Source of the DNA: Serinicoccus chungangensis
GTDB taxonomy: Bacteria; Actinomycetota; Actinomycetes; Actinomycetales; Dermatophilaceae
DNA length: 64,000 nucleotides
Direction of reading: 5' to 3'
Assembly (NCBI RefSeq): GCF_001483745.1
Contig: NZ_LQBL01000008.1
Coordinates: forward strand, 51,467 to 115,466
Shown: piece by piece, positions 49,080 through 60,265 of the stretch
Numbering within the stretch: position 1 is the first letter of the stretch
Layout: the number at the start of each line of letters is the position of its first letter
Notes under the pieces: generated by a model
The model's database searches: none
Told to the model about the DNA's origin: nothing
The model's input: the letters and a program-made list of their open reading frames with translations, nothing else
Position numbers and translations under genes: made by a program

Positions 49080-50738
49080 TCACTCCCCCTCCCGCATGGG
49101 CACCCGCACGCCGCGCTCGGCGGCGACCTCGTCGGCGCGGTCGTAGCCGGCGTCGACGTGCCGGATGACGCCCATCCCGGGGTCGTTGGTGAGCACCCGC
49201 TCGAGCTTGCGCCGGGCCAGGTCGGTGCCGTCGGCCACGCTGACCTGTCCGGCGTGCAGCGAGCGCCCGATGCCGACACCGCCGCCGTGGTGCAGCGACA
49301 CCCAGGACGCCCCGGACGCGGTGTTGACCATGGCGTTGAGCAGCGGCCAGTCGGCGATCGCGTCGGAGCCGTCGGCCATCGCCTCGGTCTCCCGGTAGGG
49401 GCTGGCGACGGACCCGCAGTCCAGGTGGTCGCGGCCGATGACCAGCGGGGCGCTGACCTCGCCGGAGGCGACCATGTCGTTGAAGCGCACGCCGGCCAGG
49501 TCGCGCTCCCCGTAGCCCAGCCAGCAGATCCGCGCCGGCAGGCCCTCGAAGGCGACCTTGTCCTGCGCTCCGCGGAGCCACGTCTGCAGGTGGTCGTTGT
49601 CGGGGAAGAGGTCCATGACCGCCCGGTCGGTGGCGGCGATGTCCTTCGGGTCCCCGGAGAGCGCGGCCCAGCGGAACGGGCCCTTGCCCTCGCAGAACAG
49701 CGGCCGGATGTAGGCCGGGACGAACCCGGGGAAGTCGAAGGCCCGGTCGAAGCCGCCCTGCCGGGCCTCGTCGCGGATGCTGTTGCCGTAGTCGAACACC
49801 TCGGCACCGGCGTCCAGGAACCCCACCATCGCCTCGACGTGGCGGGCCATGGACTCCTGCGCCCGGTCGGTGAACTCCTCGGGCTTCTTCTGCGCGTAGT
49901 CGTGCCAGTCGGCGAGGTCGATGCCCGTCGGCAGGTAGGACAGCGGGTCGTGGGCGGAGGTCTGGTCGGTGACCACGTCGATGTCGACACCCCGGCGCAG
50001 CAGCTCGGGGAACACCTCCGCCGCGTTGCCGACGACGCCGACCGAGAGCGCCTCGCGGCCACCCTTGGCCGCGAGGACCCGCTCCAGCGCGGCGTCGAGG
50101 GAGTCGGCGACCTCGTCGAGATAGCGGGACCGGACCCGACGCCGCAGCCGCGCCTCGTCGACGTCCACGACGAGGCATACCCCGCCGTTGAGGGTGACCG
50201 CGAGCGGCTGCGCGCCACCCATGCCCCCGCAGCCGCCGGTGAGCGTGAGGGTGCCGGCCAGCGAGCCGCCGAACCTCTTGGCGGCGACCGCCGCGAAGGT
50301 CTCGTAGGTGCCCTGGAGGATGCCCTGGGTGCCGATGTAGATCCACGACCCGGCGGTCATCTGGCCGTACATCGTCAGCCCGAGCTGCTCGAGCCGCCGG
50401 AACTCCGGCCACGTCGCCCAGTCGCCGACGAGGTTGGAGTTGGCGATGAGCACCCGCGGCGCCCACTCGTGGGTCTGCATGACGCCGACCGGGCGGCCGG
50501 ACTGGACCAGCATGGTCTCGTCCTCGCGCAGGTCGGTGAGGGTGCGGACCATGGCGTCGAAGCTGCGCCAGTCACGGGCGGCGCGGCCGGTCCCGCCGTA
50601 GACGACGAGGTCGTCCGGACGCTCGGCGACCTCGGGGTCCAGGTTGTTCATGAGCATCCGCAGCGGGGCCTCGGTGGCCCAGGAGCGGGCCGTGAGCCGG
50701 GTGCCGCGAGCTGCGCGGACGGGGCGGGCGCCTTCCAT
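49080..50738 (-). CDS. hutU: Urocanate hydratase
   Basis: 552 aa, essentially the standard length (556 in Pseudomonas). Landmarks are [100 protein letters not shown] (the NAD+-binding Gly-rich loop) and [13 protein letters not shown] with the conserved active-site cysteine. It adds water to urocanate with tightly bound NAD+, giving imidazolone propionate. It begins 30 nt after hutH and is followed after one base by the permease gene. Confidence 0.96.
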   Translation of the reverse strand: MEGARPVRAARGTRLTARSWATEAPLRMLMNNLDPEVAERPDDLVVYGGTGRAARDWRSFDAMVRTLTDLREDETMLVQSGRPVGVMQTHEWAPRVLIANSNLVGDWATWPEFRRLEQLGLTMYGQMTAGSWIYIGTQGILQGTYETFAAVAAKRFGGSLAGTLTLTGGCGGMGGAQPLAVTLNGGVCLVVDVDEARLRRRVRSRYLDEVADSLDAALERVLAAKGGREALSVGVVGNAAEVFPELLRRGVDIDVVTDQTSAHDPLSYLPTGIDLADWHDYAQKKPEEFTDRAQESMARHVEAMVGFLDAGAEVFDYGNSIRDEARQGGFDRAFDFPGFVPAYIRPLFCEGKGPFRWAALSGDPKDIAATDRAVMDLFPDNDHLQTWLRGAQDKVAFEGLPARICWLGYGERDLAGVRFNDMVASGEVSAPLVIGRDHLDCGSVASPYRETEAMADGSDAIADWPLLNAMVNTASGASWVSLHHGGGVGIGRSLHAGQVSVADGTDLARRKLERVLTNDPGMGVIRHVDAGYDRADEVAAERGVRVPMREGE

Positions 50739-50768
50739 GGTCGTCTCCTTCGACGTGTCGGTGTGCGG

Positions 50769-52376
50769 TCAGGCGAGCAGGCCGGTGACCCGCTCGGCGG
50801 CGGCGCGGACGCGGCCGTCCGCCACCAGGTCGACGACGGTCTCGATCTCCGGACTGAGATGGCGGTCGGGGCCGGGCCCCTCGACGCCGGACTCCCGCAG
50901 CAGCGCCACGACGGCGGCGGTGGCGGGCGCGGGGGTGAGCGGGGCCCGCAGGTCGAGCGCGCGCGCAGCCGTGAGCACCTCGACCGCGACGACGCGGGCC
51001 AGGCCGTCGACGGCACGGCGCAGGGCGCGGGCCGCGCCCCACCCCATGCTCACGTGGTCCTCCTGCATGGCCGAGGACGGTATGGAGTCCACGCTCGCCG
51101 GGGCGGCGAGCCGCTTGAGCTCGGCGACGACCGCGGCCTGGGTGTACTGCGCGATCATGAGCCCGCTGTCGGTGCCGGGGTCGTCGGCGAGGAAGGGCGG
51201 CAGCCCGTGGCTGCGGGCGACGTCGAGGAACCTGTCGGTGCGCCGCTCGCTGATGCCGGCGACGTCCGCGGCGACGATGGCCAGGAAGTCCAGCACGTGG
51301 GCCACCGGGGCGCCGTGGAAGTTGCCGTTGGACTCCACCCGCCCGTCCAGGGTGACGACCGGGTTGTCGATGGCGGCGGCGAGCTCGCGGTCGGCGACGG
51401 TGCGGGCATACCCGCAGGTGTCGCGGGCCGAGCCGTGCACCTGCGGCGAGCAGCGCAGGGAGTAGGCGTCCTGCACGCGGGTGCACGCGTCGGTGCGGTG
51501 GGACTCCCGGATCGCGCTGCCGGCCAGGAGGGCACGCAGGTTCTCGGCGGAGCGGGCCTGGCCGGGGTGGGGACGCAGGGCCTGCAGGTCGGCGGCGAAG
51601 ACGTCGTCGGTCCCCAGCTGGCCCTCGACGCTCATGGCGGCGGCGACGTCGGCGCTGGTGAGCAGGGTGCCGAGGTCGTGCAGGGCGAGGACGAGCATGC
51701 CGAGCATGCCGTCGGTGCCGTTGATGAGGGCGAGCCCCTCCTTCTCGGCGAGCTCGACCGGGGCGATGCCCGCCCGGGCCAGGGCCTCGCCGGCGGGGAG
51801 GAGCTCCTGGGGCGTCTGCGTCCAGGTCGCGTGGTCGGCGCCGGCCGCCGGCCCGACGCGCACCATGCCCTCGCCGATGACCGCGAGCGCGCAGTGGGCC
51901 AGCGGCGCGAGGTCGCCGGAGCACCCGAGGGAGCCGTGCTCGCGCACGACCGGGGTGATGCCGGCGTCGAGGAGCGCGGCATACGCCTGGGCGGTCTCGA
52001 GCCGGACGCCGGTCCGGCCGGTGGCCAGCGTGGACAGCCGCAGCAGCATGAGGGCCCGGGTCACCTCGCGCTCCACCTCCGGGCCGGAGCCCGCGGCGTG
52101 GCTGCGGACCAGGCTGCGCTGCAGCTGGGCGCGCTTGTGCGGCGGGATGCCCGTCGTGGCGAGGGCCCCGAAGCCGGTGGAGATGCCGTAGTGCGGCCGG
52201 TCGTCGCCGGCGAGGTCCTCGATGATGCGGCGGGTCGCGGTGATGCCGTCGACGGCCTCGGCGGACAGGGTGACGCGGGCGCCGTGGCGGGCGACGGCCA
52301 CCACCTCGGTGAGGGACAACGGGCCGACGCCGACGACCACCTCGGTCGGGCTGTCGGGTTCGGGAAGGCGGCTCAT
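50769..52376 (-). CDS. hutH: Histidine ammonia-lyase
   Basis: 535 aa from the ATG at 52376; an ATG three codons upstream is possible. The MIO-forming region reads HGSLGCSGDLAPLAH, so the autocatalytic triad is Cys-Ser-Gly rather than Ala-Ser-Gly; the family pattern tolerates this. Other landmarks are YGISTGFGAL (catalytic Tyr), QDAYSLRCSPQVHG, ESNGNFHGAP and the QEDHVSMG region. It deaminates histidine to urocanate, the first step of the pathway. No TANNNT box is visible upstream. The shared hut element lies 57 nt before the ATG. Confidence 0.95.
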   Translation of the reverse strand: MSRLPEPDSPTEVVVGVGPLSLTEVVAVARHGARVTLSAEAVDGITATRRIIEDLAGDDRPHYGISTGFGALATTGIPPHKRAQLQRSLVRSHAAGSGPEVEREVTRALMLLRLSTLATGRTGVRLETAQAYAALLDAGITPVVREHGSLGCSGDLAPLAHCALAVIGEGMVRVGPAAGADHATWTQTPQELLPAGEALARAGIAPVELAEKEGLALINGTDGMLGMLVLALHDLGTLLTSADVAAAMSVEGQLGTDDVFAADLQALRPHPGQARSAENLRALLAGSAIRESHRTDACTRVQDAYSLRCSPQVHGSARDTCGYARTVADRELAAAIDNPVVTLDGRVESNGNFHGAPVAHVLDFLAIVAADVAGISERRTDRFLDVARSHGLPPFLADDPGTDSGLMIAQYTQAAVVAELKRLAAPASVDSIPSSAMQEDHVSMGWGAARALRRAVDGLARVVAVEVLTAARALDLRAPLTPAPATAAVVALLRESGVEGPGPDRHLSPEIETVVDLVADGRVRAAAERVTGLLA

Positions 52377-52431
52377 GCAGACCATTGGACCGCCGCCGGG
52401 CCTCCACGTCACCAGCCCTGGGCGTCTCGGT

Positions 52432-52448
52432 GTCTCAGATCCCGGACG
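52432..52448 (-). promoter_or_regulatory. Shared hut element, copy 2
   Basis: On the minus strand CGTCCGGGATCTGAGAC. Sixteen of the seventeen bases match copy 1 if the single C/T difference is excluded, and its distance of 57 nt to the start codon is the same. Confidence 0.55.
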
Positions 52449-52515
52449 CCATGCCGTCCGTGCGACGCCGACCCGCCCCGACCCGCCCCCGAGCCCGACC
52501 CGCCCCCGGAGGCAA

Positions 52516-52643
52516 CCTGAGCAGAGAAATGCTCCCGAGGCAGGCGCTGCAACCCCTGCCTCGGGAGCTCTTCTCTGCTCAGGTCGGCAGGAGAGGGGTT
52601 TGCGCTGCTCAGGCTGGCGGGAGTAAGGCCTTCTGGGCTCAGG
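52516..52643. repeat. Long near-perfect palindrome plus phased 30-bp units
   Basis: The arms 52516-52544 and 52555-52583 are inverted repeats matching at 27 of 29 positions around a 10-nt loop. Continuing rightwards, the sequence GCTCAGG recurs with its end at 52583, 52613 and 52643, exactly 30 bp apart. The last unit covers the stop codon of the amidotransferase gene. The palindrome could act as a terminator for that gene, but its size suggests a mobile or REP-like element. The remaining part of the gap (52449-52515) is Pro/Arg-like low-complexity GC repeats with no gene. Confidence 0.8.
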
Positions 52644-53370
52644 CCGGCCGTCCGAAGCGCTGGACGAAGGCGGGCAGCAGGCCGCGGACGGGCCCGAGGT
52701 CCACCGACCTCGCCTGCGCCACGATGGGCGCGACCTCCTCGGGCTCGCAGTAGCCGTGCCCCGCGTAGATGTGCAGCCGGCGCTCCAGCGACTCCGCGTC
52801 CAGCTCGGGGTGGAACTGCGTGGCGTAGACGTGCCGCCCGATCCGGAACATCTGCGTCGGGCAGCCCGCCGAGGACGCGAGCAGGACGGCCCCCGGCGGC
52901 AGCACGGCGCAGGCCTCCTTGTGGCCGACGATCGCGTGGAACGGGTCCGGCACACCGGCGAGCAGGGGGTCGGTGCGGCCCTCCTCGGTGAGCGAGACCT
53001 CCACCGCGGCGGGCGCCTCGCCGTACCTGCGGTCGACCGTCCCCCCGCAGGCCAGCCCCAGCAGGCCGATCCCGTAGCACGCACCGAGGAACGGCACGTC
53101 CGCCTCGACCACCCGGCGGACCAGCGCGGCGAGGTCACGCTCGACCCGTCGCTGCACCTCGCCCTTGTGCTCGTCAGAGGCGTTGAACGGGCTGCCGCCC
53201 AGGACGATCCCGCTGTATGCGGTGAGGTCGACCTCCGGCAGCGGCGCCGCCTCGACGCGGACCCGATGCAGCTCGCTCTCGCGCAGCCCGGCGTAGCGCA
53301 GGAAGCCCGCGTACTCGTCGTCCGCGGCGTCGTCCTCGGCGCGCGTGCCGAGCAGCAGGAAGGGCCTCAC
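52639..53370 (-). CDS. Class I glutamine amidotransferase-like protein (GuaA-type GATase domain)
   Basis: 243 aa from a GTG. The nucleophile elbow is FLGACYGIGLLG with catalytic Cys, and the His-Glu pair lies in YATQFHPELD. IVLGGSPFNASDE marks the oxyanion strand. It is a stand-alone GATase of the YfeJ/GuaA-like family, which either hydrolyses glutamine for an unknown partner or acts as a gamma-glutamyl hydrolase. A TAGGCT -10 box 8 nt before the GTG overlaps the opposite -10 box of the ASCH gene. Its C-terminal coding end merges into the 30-bp repeat array. Confidence 0.8.
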   Translation of the reverse strand: MRPFLLLGTRAEDDAADDEYAGFLRYAGLRESELHRVRVEAAPLPEVDLTAYSGIVLGGSPFNASDEHKGEVQRRVERDLAALVRRVVEADVPFLGACYGIGLLGLACGGTVDRRYGEAPAAVEVSLTEEGRTDPLLAGVPDPFHAIVGHKEACAVLPPGAVLLASSAGCPTQMFRIGRHVYATQFHPELDAESLERRLHIYAGHGYCEPEEVAPIVAQARSVDLGPVRGLLPAFVQRFGRPA

Positions 53371-53378
53371 ACCCGCAG

Positions 53379-53388
53379 AGCCTAGGGT
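53379..53388. promoter_or_regulatory. Back-to-back -10 boxes sharing one TA step
   Basis: The minus strand TAGGCT (53384-53379) is 8 nt from the GTG at 53370, and the plus strand TAGGGT (53383-53388) is 7 nt from the GTG at 53396. The two leaderless promoters overlap by two bases, so only 25 bp separate the divergent starts. Confidence 0.5.
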
Positions 53389-53395
53389 GGGCGGT

Positions 53396-54031
53396 GTGGA
53401 CGAGCCGACACCGACCGACCAGGAGCAGAGCCGGCGCGACCGCGCGATCGCGGCCTTCTGGGCCGACGCGCGCATCCGCGGCAAGCTCAACCGCATCGAG
53501 GTGTATGCCGGGGGGCAGGTGAGCGACACCCTCCCGCCCCCGGCGTGGAGCTTCGGCGACGAGGACGACCCGGCCACCGCCGACCGGCTGCTCGAGCTCG
53601 TCCTCGACGGCCGCAAGACCGCGACCGCGAGCGCCTACCGCGACTACGAGGAGGAGGCGCGGCAGCGGGGGCCCGGACCCGGCGACGACGGGCCCGGCGA
53701 CACCCTCACCCGCGCCGGGGTCGACCTCGACCTGGCGCTGCCCGAGCCTGGGCTGCTGTCGATCATCCTCGACGGGGCCGGGCAGCCGCGGGCCCTGGTA
53801 CGGATCACCGACGTGCAGGTGTGCCGTTTCGCCGACGTCACCGAGGAGCACGCCCGCCTGGAGGGCGAGGGCGACCAGAGCCTGGAGGAGTGGCGGGCCG
53901 TGCACCGCGACGCCTTCGCCGCCACCGCGCCGCACGGCGAGCCGGTCGACGACGACACCCTCGTGGTGCTCGAGCGGTTCGAGGTGCTGGTGCCGGCCTC
54001 CGCCCGCAGGGCCGCTCGACGGCATACCTGA
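53396..54031 (+). CDS. ASCH-domain protein
   Basis: 211 aa from a leaderless-type GTG. The central ASCH beta-barrel is recognisable: WSFGDEDDPATADRLLELVLDGRKTATASAYRDYE (the G-x-K-x-x-T core), then LSIILDGAGQPRALVRITDVQVCRFADV and the C-terminal EGDQSLEEWRAVHRDAF. ASCH proteins resemble PUA domains and bind RNA; a few are amidohydrolases for N4-acetylcytidine or single-strand RNases. Which applies here is unknown. It is convergent with the MDR gene. Confidence 0.85.
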   Translation: MDEPTPTDQEQSRRDRAIAAFWADARIRGKLNRIEVYAGGQVSDTLPPPAWSFGDEDDPATADRLLELVLDGRKTATASAYRDYEEEARQRGPGPGDDGPGDTLTRAGVDLDLALPEPGLLSIILDGAGQPRALVRITDVQVCRFADVTEEHARLEGEGDQSLEEWRAVHRDAFAATAPHGEPVDDDTLVVLERFEVLVPASARRAARRHT

Positions 54032-54040
54032 GGACCCCGG

Positions 54041-54075
54041 GCCCGCCGGCCTGGCCGGGGTCGGGCCCGGCGGGC
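54041..54075. terminator. GC-rich hairpin between convergent genes
   Basis: The arms GCCCGCCGG and CCGGCGGGC are separated by 17 nt, just after the ASCH stop and ending at the MDR stop. Confidence 0.4.
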
Positions 54076-55095
54076 TCAGACGCGCACGAGCATCTTGCCG
54101 GTGTTGTCCCCGCGCAGCAGACCGAGGAACGCGTCGACCGCGTGCTCGATGCCCTCGACGACGGTCTCGCGGGACTCCAGCTGCCCCGAGGACAGCCACC
54201 CGGCGGCCTGCTCGGCGAACTCGCCCGCGAGGTCCTGGTGGTCCGAGACGAGGAAGCCGGTCATCGTGCCGCGCACCTGGATGAGCCGGGCCAGGTTGCG
54301 CGGGCCCGGGGCCGGCTCGGTGTCGTTGTAGCCGGAGATGGCGCCGCAGATCGCGATGCGCCCGCCCTGGCGCAGGGCACCGATCGCGGCCTCCAGGTGG
54401 TCGCCGCCGACGTTGTCGAAGTAGACGTCGATTCCGTCAGGCGCGTGCTCGGCGAGCTGGGCGGCGACGTCGCCGTCCTTGTAGTTGAAGGCGGCGTCGA
54501 AGCCGAGGTCGTCGACGAGGTGGTCGACCTTCTCCTGGGAGCCGGCGCTGCCGACGACCCGGGACGCGCCGAGGGCCTTGGCCACCTGACCGGCCACGCT
54601 GCCGACGGCGCCGGCGGCACCCGAGACGAAGACGACGTCGCCCTCGCGCAGCCGGGCCACCCGTACCAGCCCGGCGTAGGCGGTGAGCCCGGTCATCCCC
54701 AGCACCCCGAGGTAGGCCGAGGCGGGTGCGGCGTCGGTGTCGACGACCCGCGCCGAGGCCGCGTCCACCACCGCCTCCTCGCGCCAGCCGAGCTGGTGCA
54801 GGACGTGGTCCCCCACGGCATACCCCTGCGCCCGGGACTCCTCGACGACCCCCACGGCCCCGCCCTCCATCGCCCGGCCCAGCTCGAAGGGCGGGACGTA
54901 GGAGCGGGTGTCGTTCATCCGGCCGCGCATGTAGGGGTCGACCGAGACCAGCTCGTTGCGCACCCGGATCTGCCCGTCGCCGAGCTCGGGCAGCTCGCTG
55001 GTGGCGAGCTCGAAGTCGGACGGCTCGGGCCAGCCGTGCGGGCGGGCGACGAGACGGACCTCGCGGGCGGGGGCGGACTGGTGGGCAGTGGTCAC
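54076..55095 (-). CDS. NADP-dependent MDR oxidoreductase, CurA/leukotriene-B4-dehydrogenase type
   Basis: 339 aa from a GTG with GGAGG 9 nt upstream. Typical features are ELVSVDPYMRGRMND near the N-terminus, YLGVLGMTGLTAYAGL, the nucleotide-binding VFVSGAAGAVGSVAGQVAKALG, and VYFDNVGGDHLEAAI. No zinc ligands. Members reduce the C=C double bond of enones and enals with NADPH. The gene lies between the convergent ASCH gene and the divergent glycogen phosphorylase, and appears single. Confidence 0.9.
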   Translation of the reverse strand: MTTAHQSAPAREVRLVARPHGWPEPSDFELATSELPELGDGQIRVRNELVSVDPYMRGRMNDTRSYVPPFELGRAMEGGAVGVVEESRAQGYAVGDHVLHQLGWREEAVVDAASARVVDTDAAPASAYLGVLGMTGLTAYAGLVRVARLREGDVVFVSGAAGAVGSVAGQVAKALGASRVVGSAGSQEKVDHLVDDLGFDAAFNYKDGDVAAQLAEHAPDGIDVYFDNVGGDHLEAAIGALRQGGRIAICGAISGYNDTEPAPGPRNLARLIQVRGTMTGFLVSDHQDLAGEFAEQAAGWLSSGQLESRETVVEGIEHAVDAFLGLLRGDNTGKMLVRV

Positions 55096-55187
55096 GGGTG
55101 GGTACCTCCGGTGTCGGGTGCGATCCTCCTGGCTCTCGCTGCCAACACGCGCTTGACGTGAGGTATGCCCCGCCACCCCCGAGGCCC

Positions 55188-55193
55188 TACTCT
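55188..55193 (+). promoter_or_regulatory. -10 box of glgP
   Basis: TACTCT followed by 8 nt and the GTG at 55202. Confidence 0.45.
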
Positions 55194-55201
55194 TACGACT
55201 C

Positions 55202-57751
<2,550 letters not shown>

Positions 57752-57776
57752 GCGCGAGCGGGGACGCGTAGGCGCA

Positions 57777-57782
57777 TACCCT
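57777..57782 (+). promoter_or_regulatory. -10 box of the second IclR gene
   Basis: TACCCT followed by 7 nt and the ATG at 57790. Confidence 0.45.
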
Positions 57783-57789
57783 CGGGCTC

Positions 57790-58572
57790 ATGGCCACCGG
57801 CAACGCCCCCGCCGCCGGGCACGCCCTGGCCATCCTCACCCTGCTGGCCCGGCACGCGACGCCGGTCGCGGCGGCGACGATCGCCCGCGAGCTGGGGCTG
57901 CCGCGGTCCACGACCTACCACCTGCTCGCGGTCCTCGTCGAGCAGGGGTATGCCGTGCACCTGCCCGAGGAGCGGCGTTACGGCCTGGGTGTCGCCGCCT
58001 ACGAGCTGGGCTCGGCCTACACCCGGCAGGCGCCGCTGCAGCGTCTGGCCCGGCCCCGGCTGACCCGGCTCGCGGACGCGTCGGGGCACAACGCCCATCT
58101 CGCGGTGCTGCACGGCCCGGACGTCCTCTACGTCATCGAGGAGCGGGTCGCGGGCCGGCCCTCGCTCGTCTCCGACGTCGGGGTGCGGCTGCCGGCGACC
58201 CTGACCGCGAGCGGCCTGGCCATCCTCGCCGCGCTCCCGGAGGCCCAGGCGCGCGCGCTCTTCCCCTCCCGCGAGTCCTTCGTGCAGCGACACGGCGCCG
58301 GCCCTCGCTCCCTCGTCGAGCTGCGTCGCGAGCTCTCCGCCACCCGCGCCCGGGGGTATGCCGTCGAGGACGGCCTCGTCACGCCCGGTCTGGCGTCGGT
58401 CGCCTCGGCGGTGCTCGACCATGCCGGCCACCCGGTGGCAGGGGTGGCCGTCACCTACCCGGCGGAGCCGGACGTGCAGATCGAGCCCGTGGTGCAGCTG
58501 GTCCGGCAGACCGCCACCGAGCTGTCCGCGCGGCTCGGTCACCGCGACCAGGGGCGCTCCCCGGTGGGCTGA
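57790..58572 (+). CDS. IclR-family transcriptional regulator (second)
   Basis: 260 aa with a winged helix-turn-helix at about residues 8-65 (VAAATIARELGLPRSTTYHLLAVL) and an IclR effector domain (RLPATLTASGLAILAAL, GYAVEDGLVTPGLASVASAV). It has its own leaderless-type promoter without the TTGCG boxes found in the one-carbon region, so it should regulate something else. In some actinobacteria an IclR-type protein controls hut genes; whether this one recognises the hut element is untested. Its 3' end overlaps the opposite-strand hypothetical gene by 34 bp. Confidence 0.88.
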   Translation: MATGNAPAAGHALAILTLLARHATPVAAATIARELGLPRSTTYHLLAVLVEQGYAVHLPEERRYGLGVAAYELGSAYTRQAPLQRLARPRLTRLADASGHNAHLAVLHGPDVLYVIEERVAGRPSLVSDVGVRLPATLTASGLAILAALPEAQARALFPSRESFVQRHGAGPRSLVELRRELSATRARGYAVEDGLVTPGLASVASAVLDHAGHPVAGVAVTYPAEPDVQIEPVVQLVRQTATELSARLGHRDQGRSPVG

Positions 58573-59117
58573 AGGCTGATCCTGCTGTCGTCGCCGACCT
58601 CGACCGTGGAGGAGCGGATCGTCGGGGTGCTGCCGATGTGGTCGGTCCAGCTGAACAGGCTCGACCTGGACTCGTAGCGCACGATCCACGCGTGGTCCGT
58701 GGCGTTCTCCAGCCAGCAGTGATCGGTCAGGGAGCCGAAGAAGAGCGCGCTGATCCGGTCGGCGGGCACCGGCAGCTCGCACCGCCACGGGTGCTCGTAG
58801 CGGAGGTTCTCCACAGTGTCGAGGACGAGCCAGTTCGCCGATACCTCCCGCTGGGCGCCGTCGACATCGCTGAACCTCATGACCTCTGCGGCAGACCACC
58901 CGTCGGGAAGGACCGCACCAGCGGGCTCGTCGAGAACGAGGCCGACGAGGTGCGGGTGCCACGCGCTGACGAAAGTACGCCGGGAGAGCACCTCGAGGGT
59001 GACGACGCCCCGCCGATCCCGGGTCATCGTCCAGGTCAGTGCGCCTTCCGTAGCGCTCGCCACCGAGGAGGACCGACTGACCACCCTCGAGCCCGTGAGC
59101 CATCCCGGAAGCTCCAT
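58539..59117 (-). CDS. Hypothetical protein, unrecognised
   Basis: 192 aa from the ATG at 59117. Soluble and Trp/Ser-rich, with MELPGWLTGSRVV at the start, WHPHLVGLVLDEPAG, WLENATDHAWIVRYES and a C-terminal GDDSRISL. I do not recognise a family. It is the last of three co-oriented small genes between the IclR and nupC genes, with lower GC than either. At least one neighbour looks like an immunity protein, so this one may belong to the same class. Its 3' end overlaps the convergent iclR end by 34 bp. Confidence 0.6.
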   Translation of the reverse strand: MELPGWLTGSRVVSRSSSVASATEGALTWTMTRDRRGVVTLEVLSRRTFVSAWHPHLVGLVLDEPAGAVLPDGWSAAEVMRFSDVDGAQREVSANWLVLDTVENLRYEHPWRCELPVPADRISALFFGSLTDHCWLENATDHAWIVRYESRSSLFSWTDHIGSTPTIRSSTVEVGDDSRISLQPTGERPWSR

Positions 59118-59139
59118 GCTCAGTCCTTCCCTCCGCCGC

Positions 59140-59643
59140 TCAGGTACCCGGGCGGAAGTAGCTGAGCAGCCCTCGGCCCGACGTCTTCTTCTCGCCAGGA
59201 AGGTCGCCGCTGTCCCGCAGCCGATCCACCAGCGCATCGACCTCCTCCCGGTTGAGCTCGAGGTAGTCGTCGACCTGGTGCCAGTACGGGTCGGTTGCCG
59301 AGCCTTCGACCTGACGCCGCCGCTCGTTCGTCACGAACTCGACCTGTCGGCCGCCATCTCGATCCGCGACCAGCCTGAACTGGGTCCAATCGACGTCGCA
59401 GGTCATCTGCGAAATGGCGAGATAGGCGTCGTAGTCGTCGACGCCGGTGTAGTACTTCGTAACGACCTCCCCGTCCTCCCAGCACAAGACGCGATTGAGG
59501 TAGATATCGCCTTCAGCTGGCGTCCCAGCGCTGTCCTGCAGCCGCCCCACCCACGCCACCGCTCGAACCCACTGGGAGTGTTCGGCAGTCAGGACTGCAA
59601 CAACGTGCTCAACGTGTTCATCAATCAGCGTGTCCTGGCTCAT
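59140..59643 (-). CDS. Hypothetical protein, possibly immunity-like
   Basis: 167 aa, acidic and aromatic-rich, with the runs LCWEDGEVVTKYYTGVDDYDAYL, CDVDWTQFRLVADRDGG and DPYWHQVDDYLELNREEV. The mix of Trp, Tyr and acidic residues without catalytic motifs is typical of polymorphic-toxin immunity proteins, but I cannot name a family. It lies 22 nt before the 192-aa gene and about 80 nt after the YezG-like gene on the same strand. GC is lower than the surroundings. Confidence 0.6.
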   Translation of the reverse strand: MSQDTLIDEHVEHVVAVLTAEHSQWVRAVAWVGRLQDSAGTPAEGDIYLNRVLCWEDGEVVTKYYTGVDDYDAYLAISQMTCDVDWTQFRLVADRDGGRQVEFVTNERRRQVEGSATDPYWHQVDDYLELNREEVDALVDRLRDSGDLPGEKKTSGRGLLSYFRPGT

Positions 59644-59724
59644 AGTGCTTCCTTACTTGTTGACGAACGGCCCGAAGCGCCGGAGCCGGCCATCGCCCTC
59701 CCCATCGTCCTGTCTGATCCCTGC

Positions 59725-60147
59725 TCAGCGCTGCGGGCGCTCGCCGTGCTCGGCGACCCACGTCGCGAGGTAGTCCTGGAACCGCCCCATCGACTCCTCG
59801 TCCTCGATCCCGAGGCTGCGCTTGGGCTGACCGTAGCCGAAGCTGGTGCGGAAGGCCCCGTCGGCGTCGACCTCCAGGTCCAGCACCGTCCACCGGTCAC
59901 CGTCGGCCGCCATCGCCTCGTGCAGCTCGACCACCAGGTCGTAGAGCCGCTCGTCGAAGTCGAACTGGCCGGCGCCCCACCGGTCCTGCAGGTCCACGAC
60001 GCCGAGCGTCACGTAGTTGAGGTTGACCCGCCCGTCGACCCGGGTCGCCTCCCAGTTGCCGACGAGCCGGGCCCACCCGGCGGGCGCGATCTCGACGAAA
60101 CGCTGCGCGACCGCGCGCACCGCCTGCTGCTGCTCGCTGGGCTCCAC
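59725..60147 (-). CDS. YezG-like (DUF600) immunity-family protein
   Basis: 140 aa from a GTG at 60147; longer in-frame starts exist. A helix (QAVRAVAQRFVEIAPAGWARL) is followed by strands VNLNYVTLGVVDL and the conserved DGDRWTVLDLEVDADGAFRTSFGY. These resemble the W-x-x-L-x-L-x-x-x-x-x-G-x-F-x-x-x-F-x-Y core of YezG, the antitoxin partner of LXG toxins. No toxin gene is in the window, so it may be an orphan immunity gene. It is divergent from nupC. Confidence 0.6.
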   Translation of the reverse strand: MEPSEQQQAVRAVAQRFVEIAPAGWARLVGNWEATRVDGRVNLNYVTLGVVDLQDRWGAGQFDFDERLYDLVVELHEAMAADGDRWTVLDLEVDADGAFRTSFGYGQPKRSLGIEDEESMGRFQDYLATWVAEHGERPQR

Positions 60148-60220
60148 GACCGCTCCCCTCGCGTCGACTGGTCGTGGGCCCACCCTACCCACCCCCGCCA
60201 CCCGACCCCGCCTCACGCGG

Positions 60221-60226
60221 TACCGT
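60221..60226 (+). promoter_or_regulatory. -10 box of nupC
   Basis: TACCGT predicts a start about 33 nt before the ATG; GGGAGG at 60255 serves as Shine-Dalgarno. Confidence 0.35.
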
Positions 60227-60265
60227 CGCCGCACACCTGCGACGACGCATACCGGGAGGTCCAGC

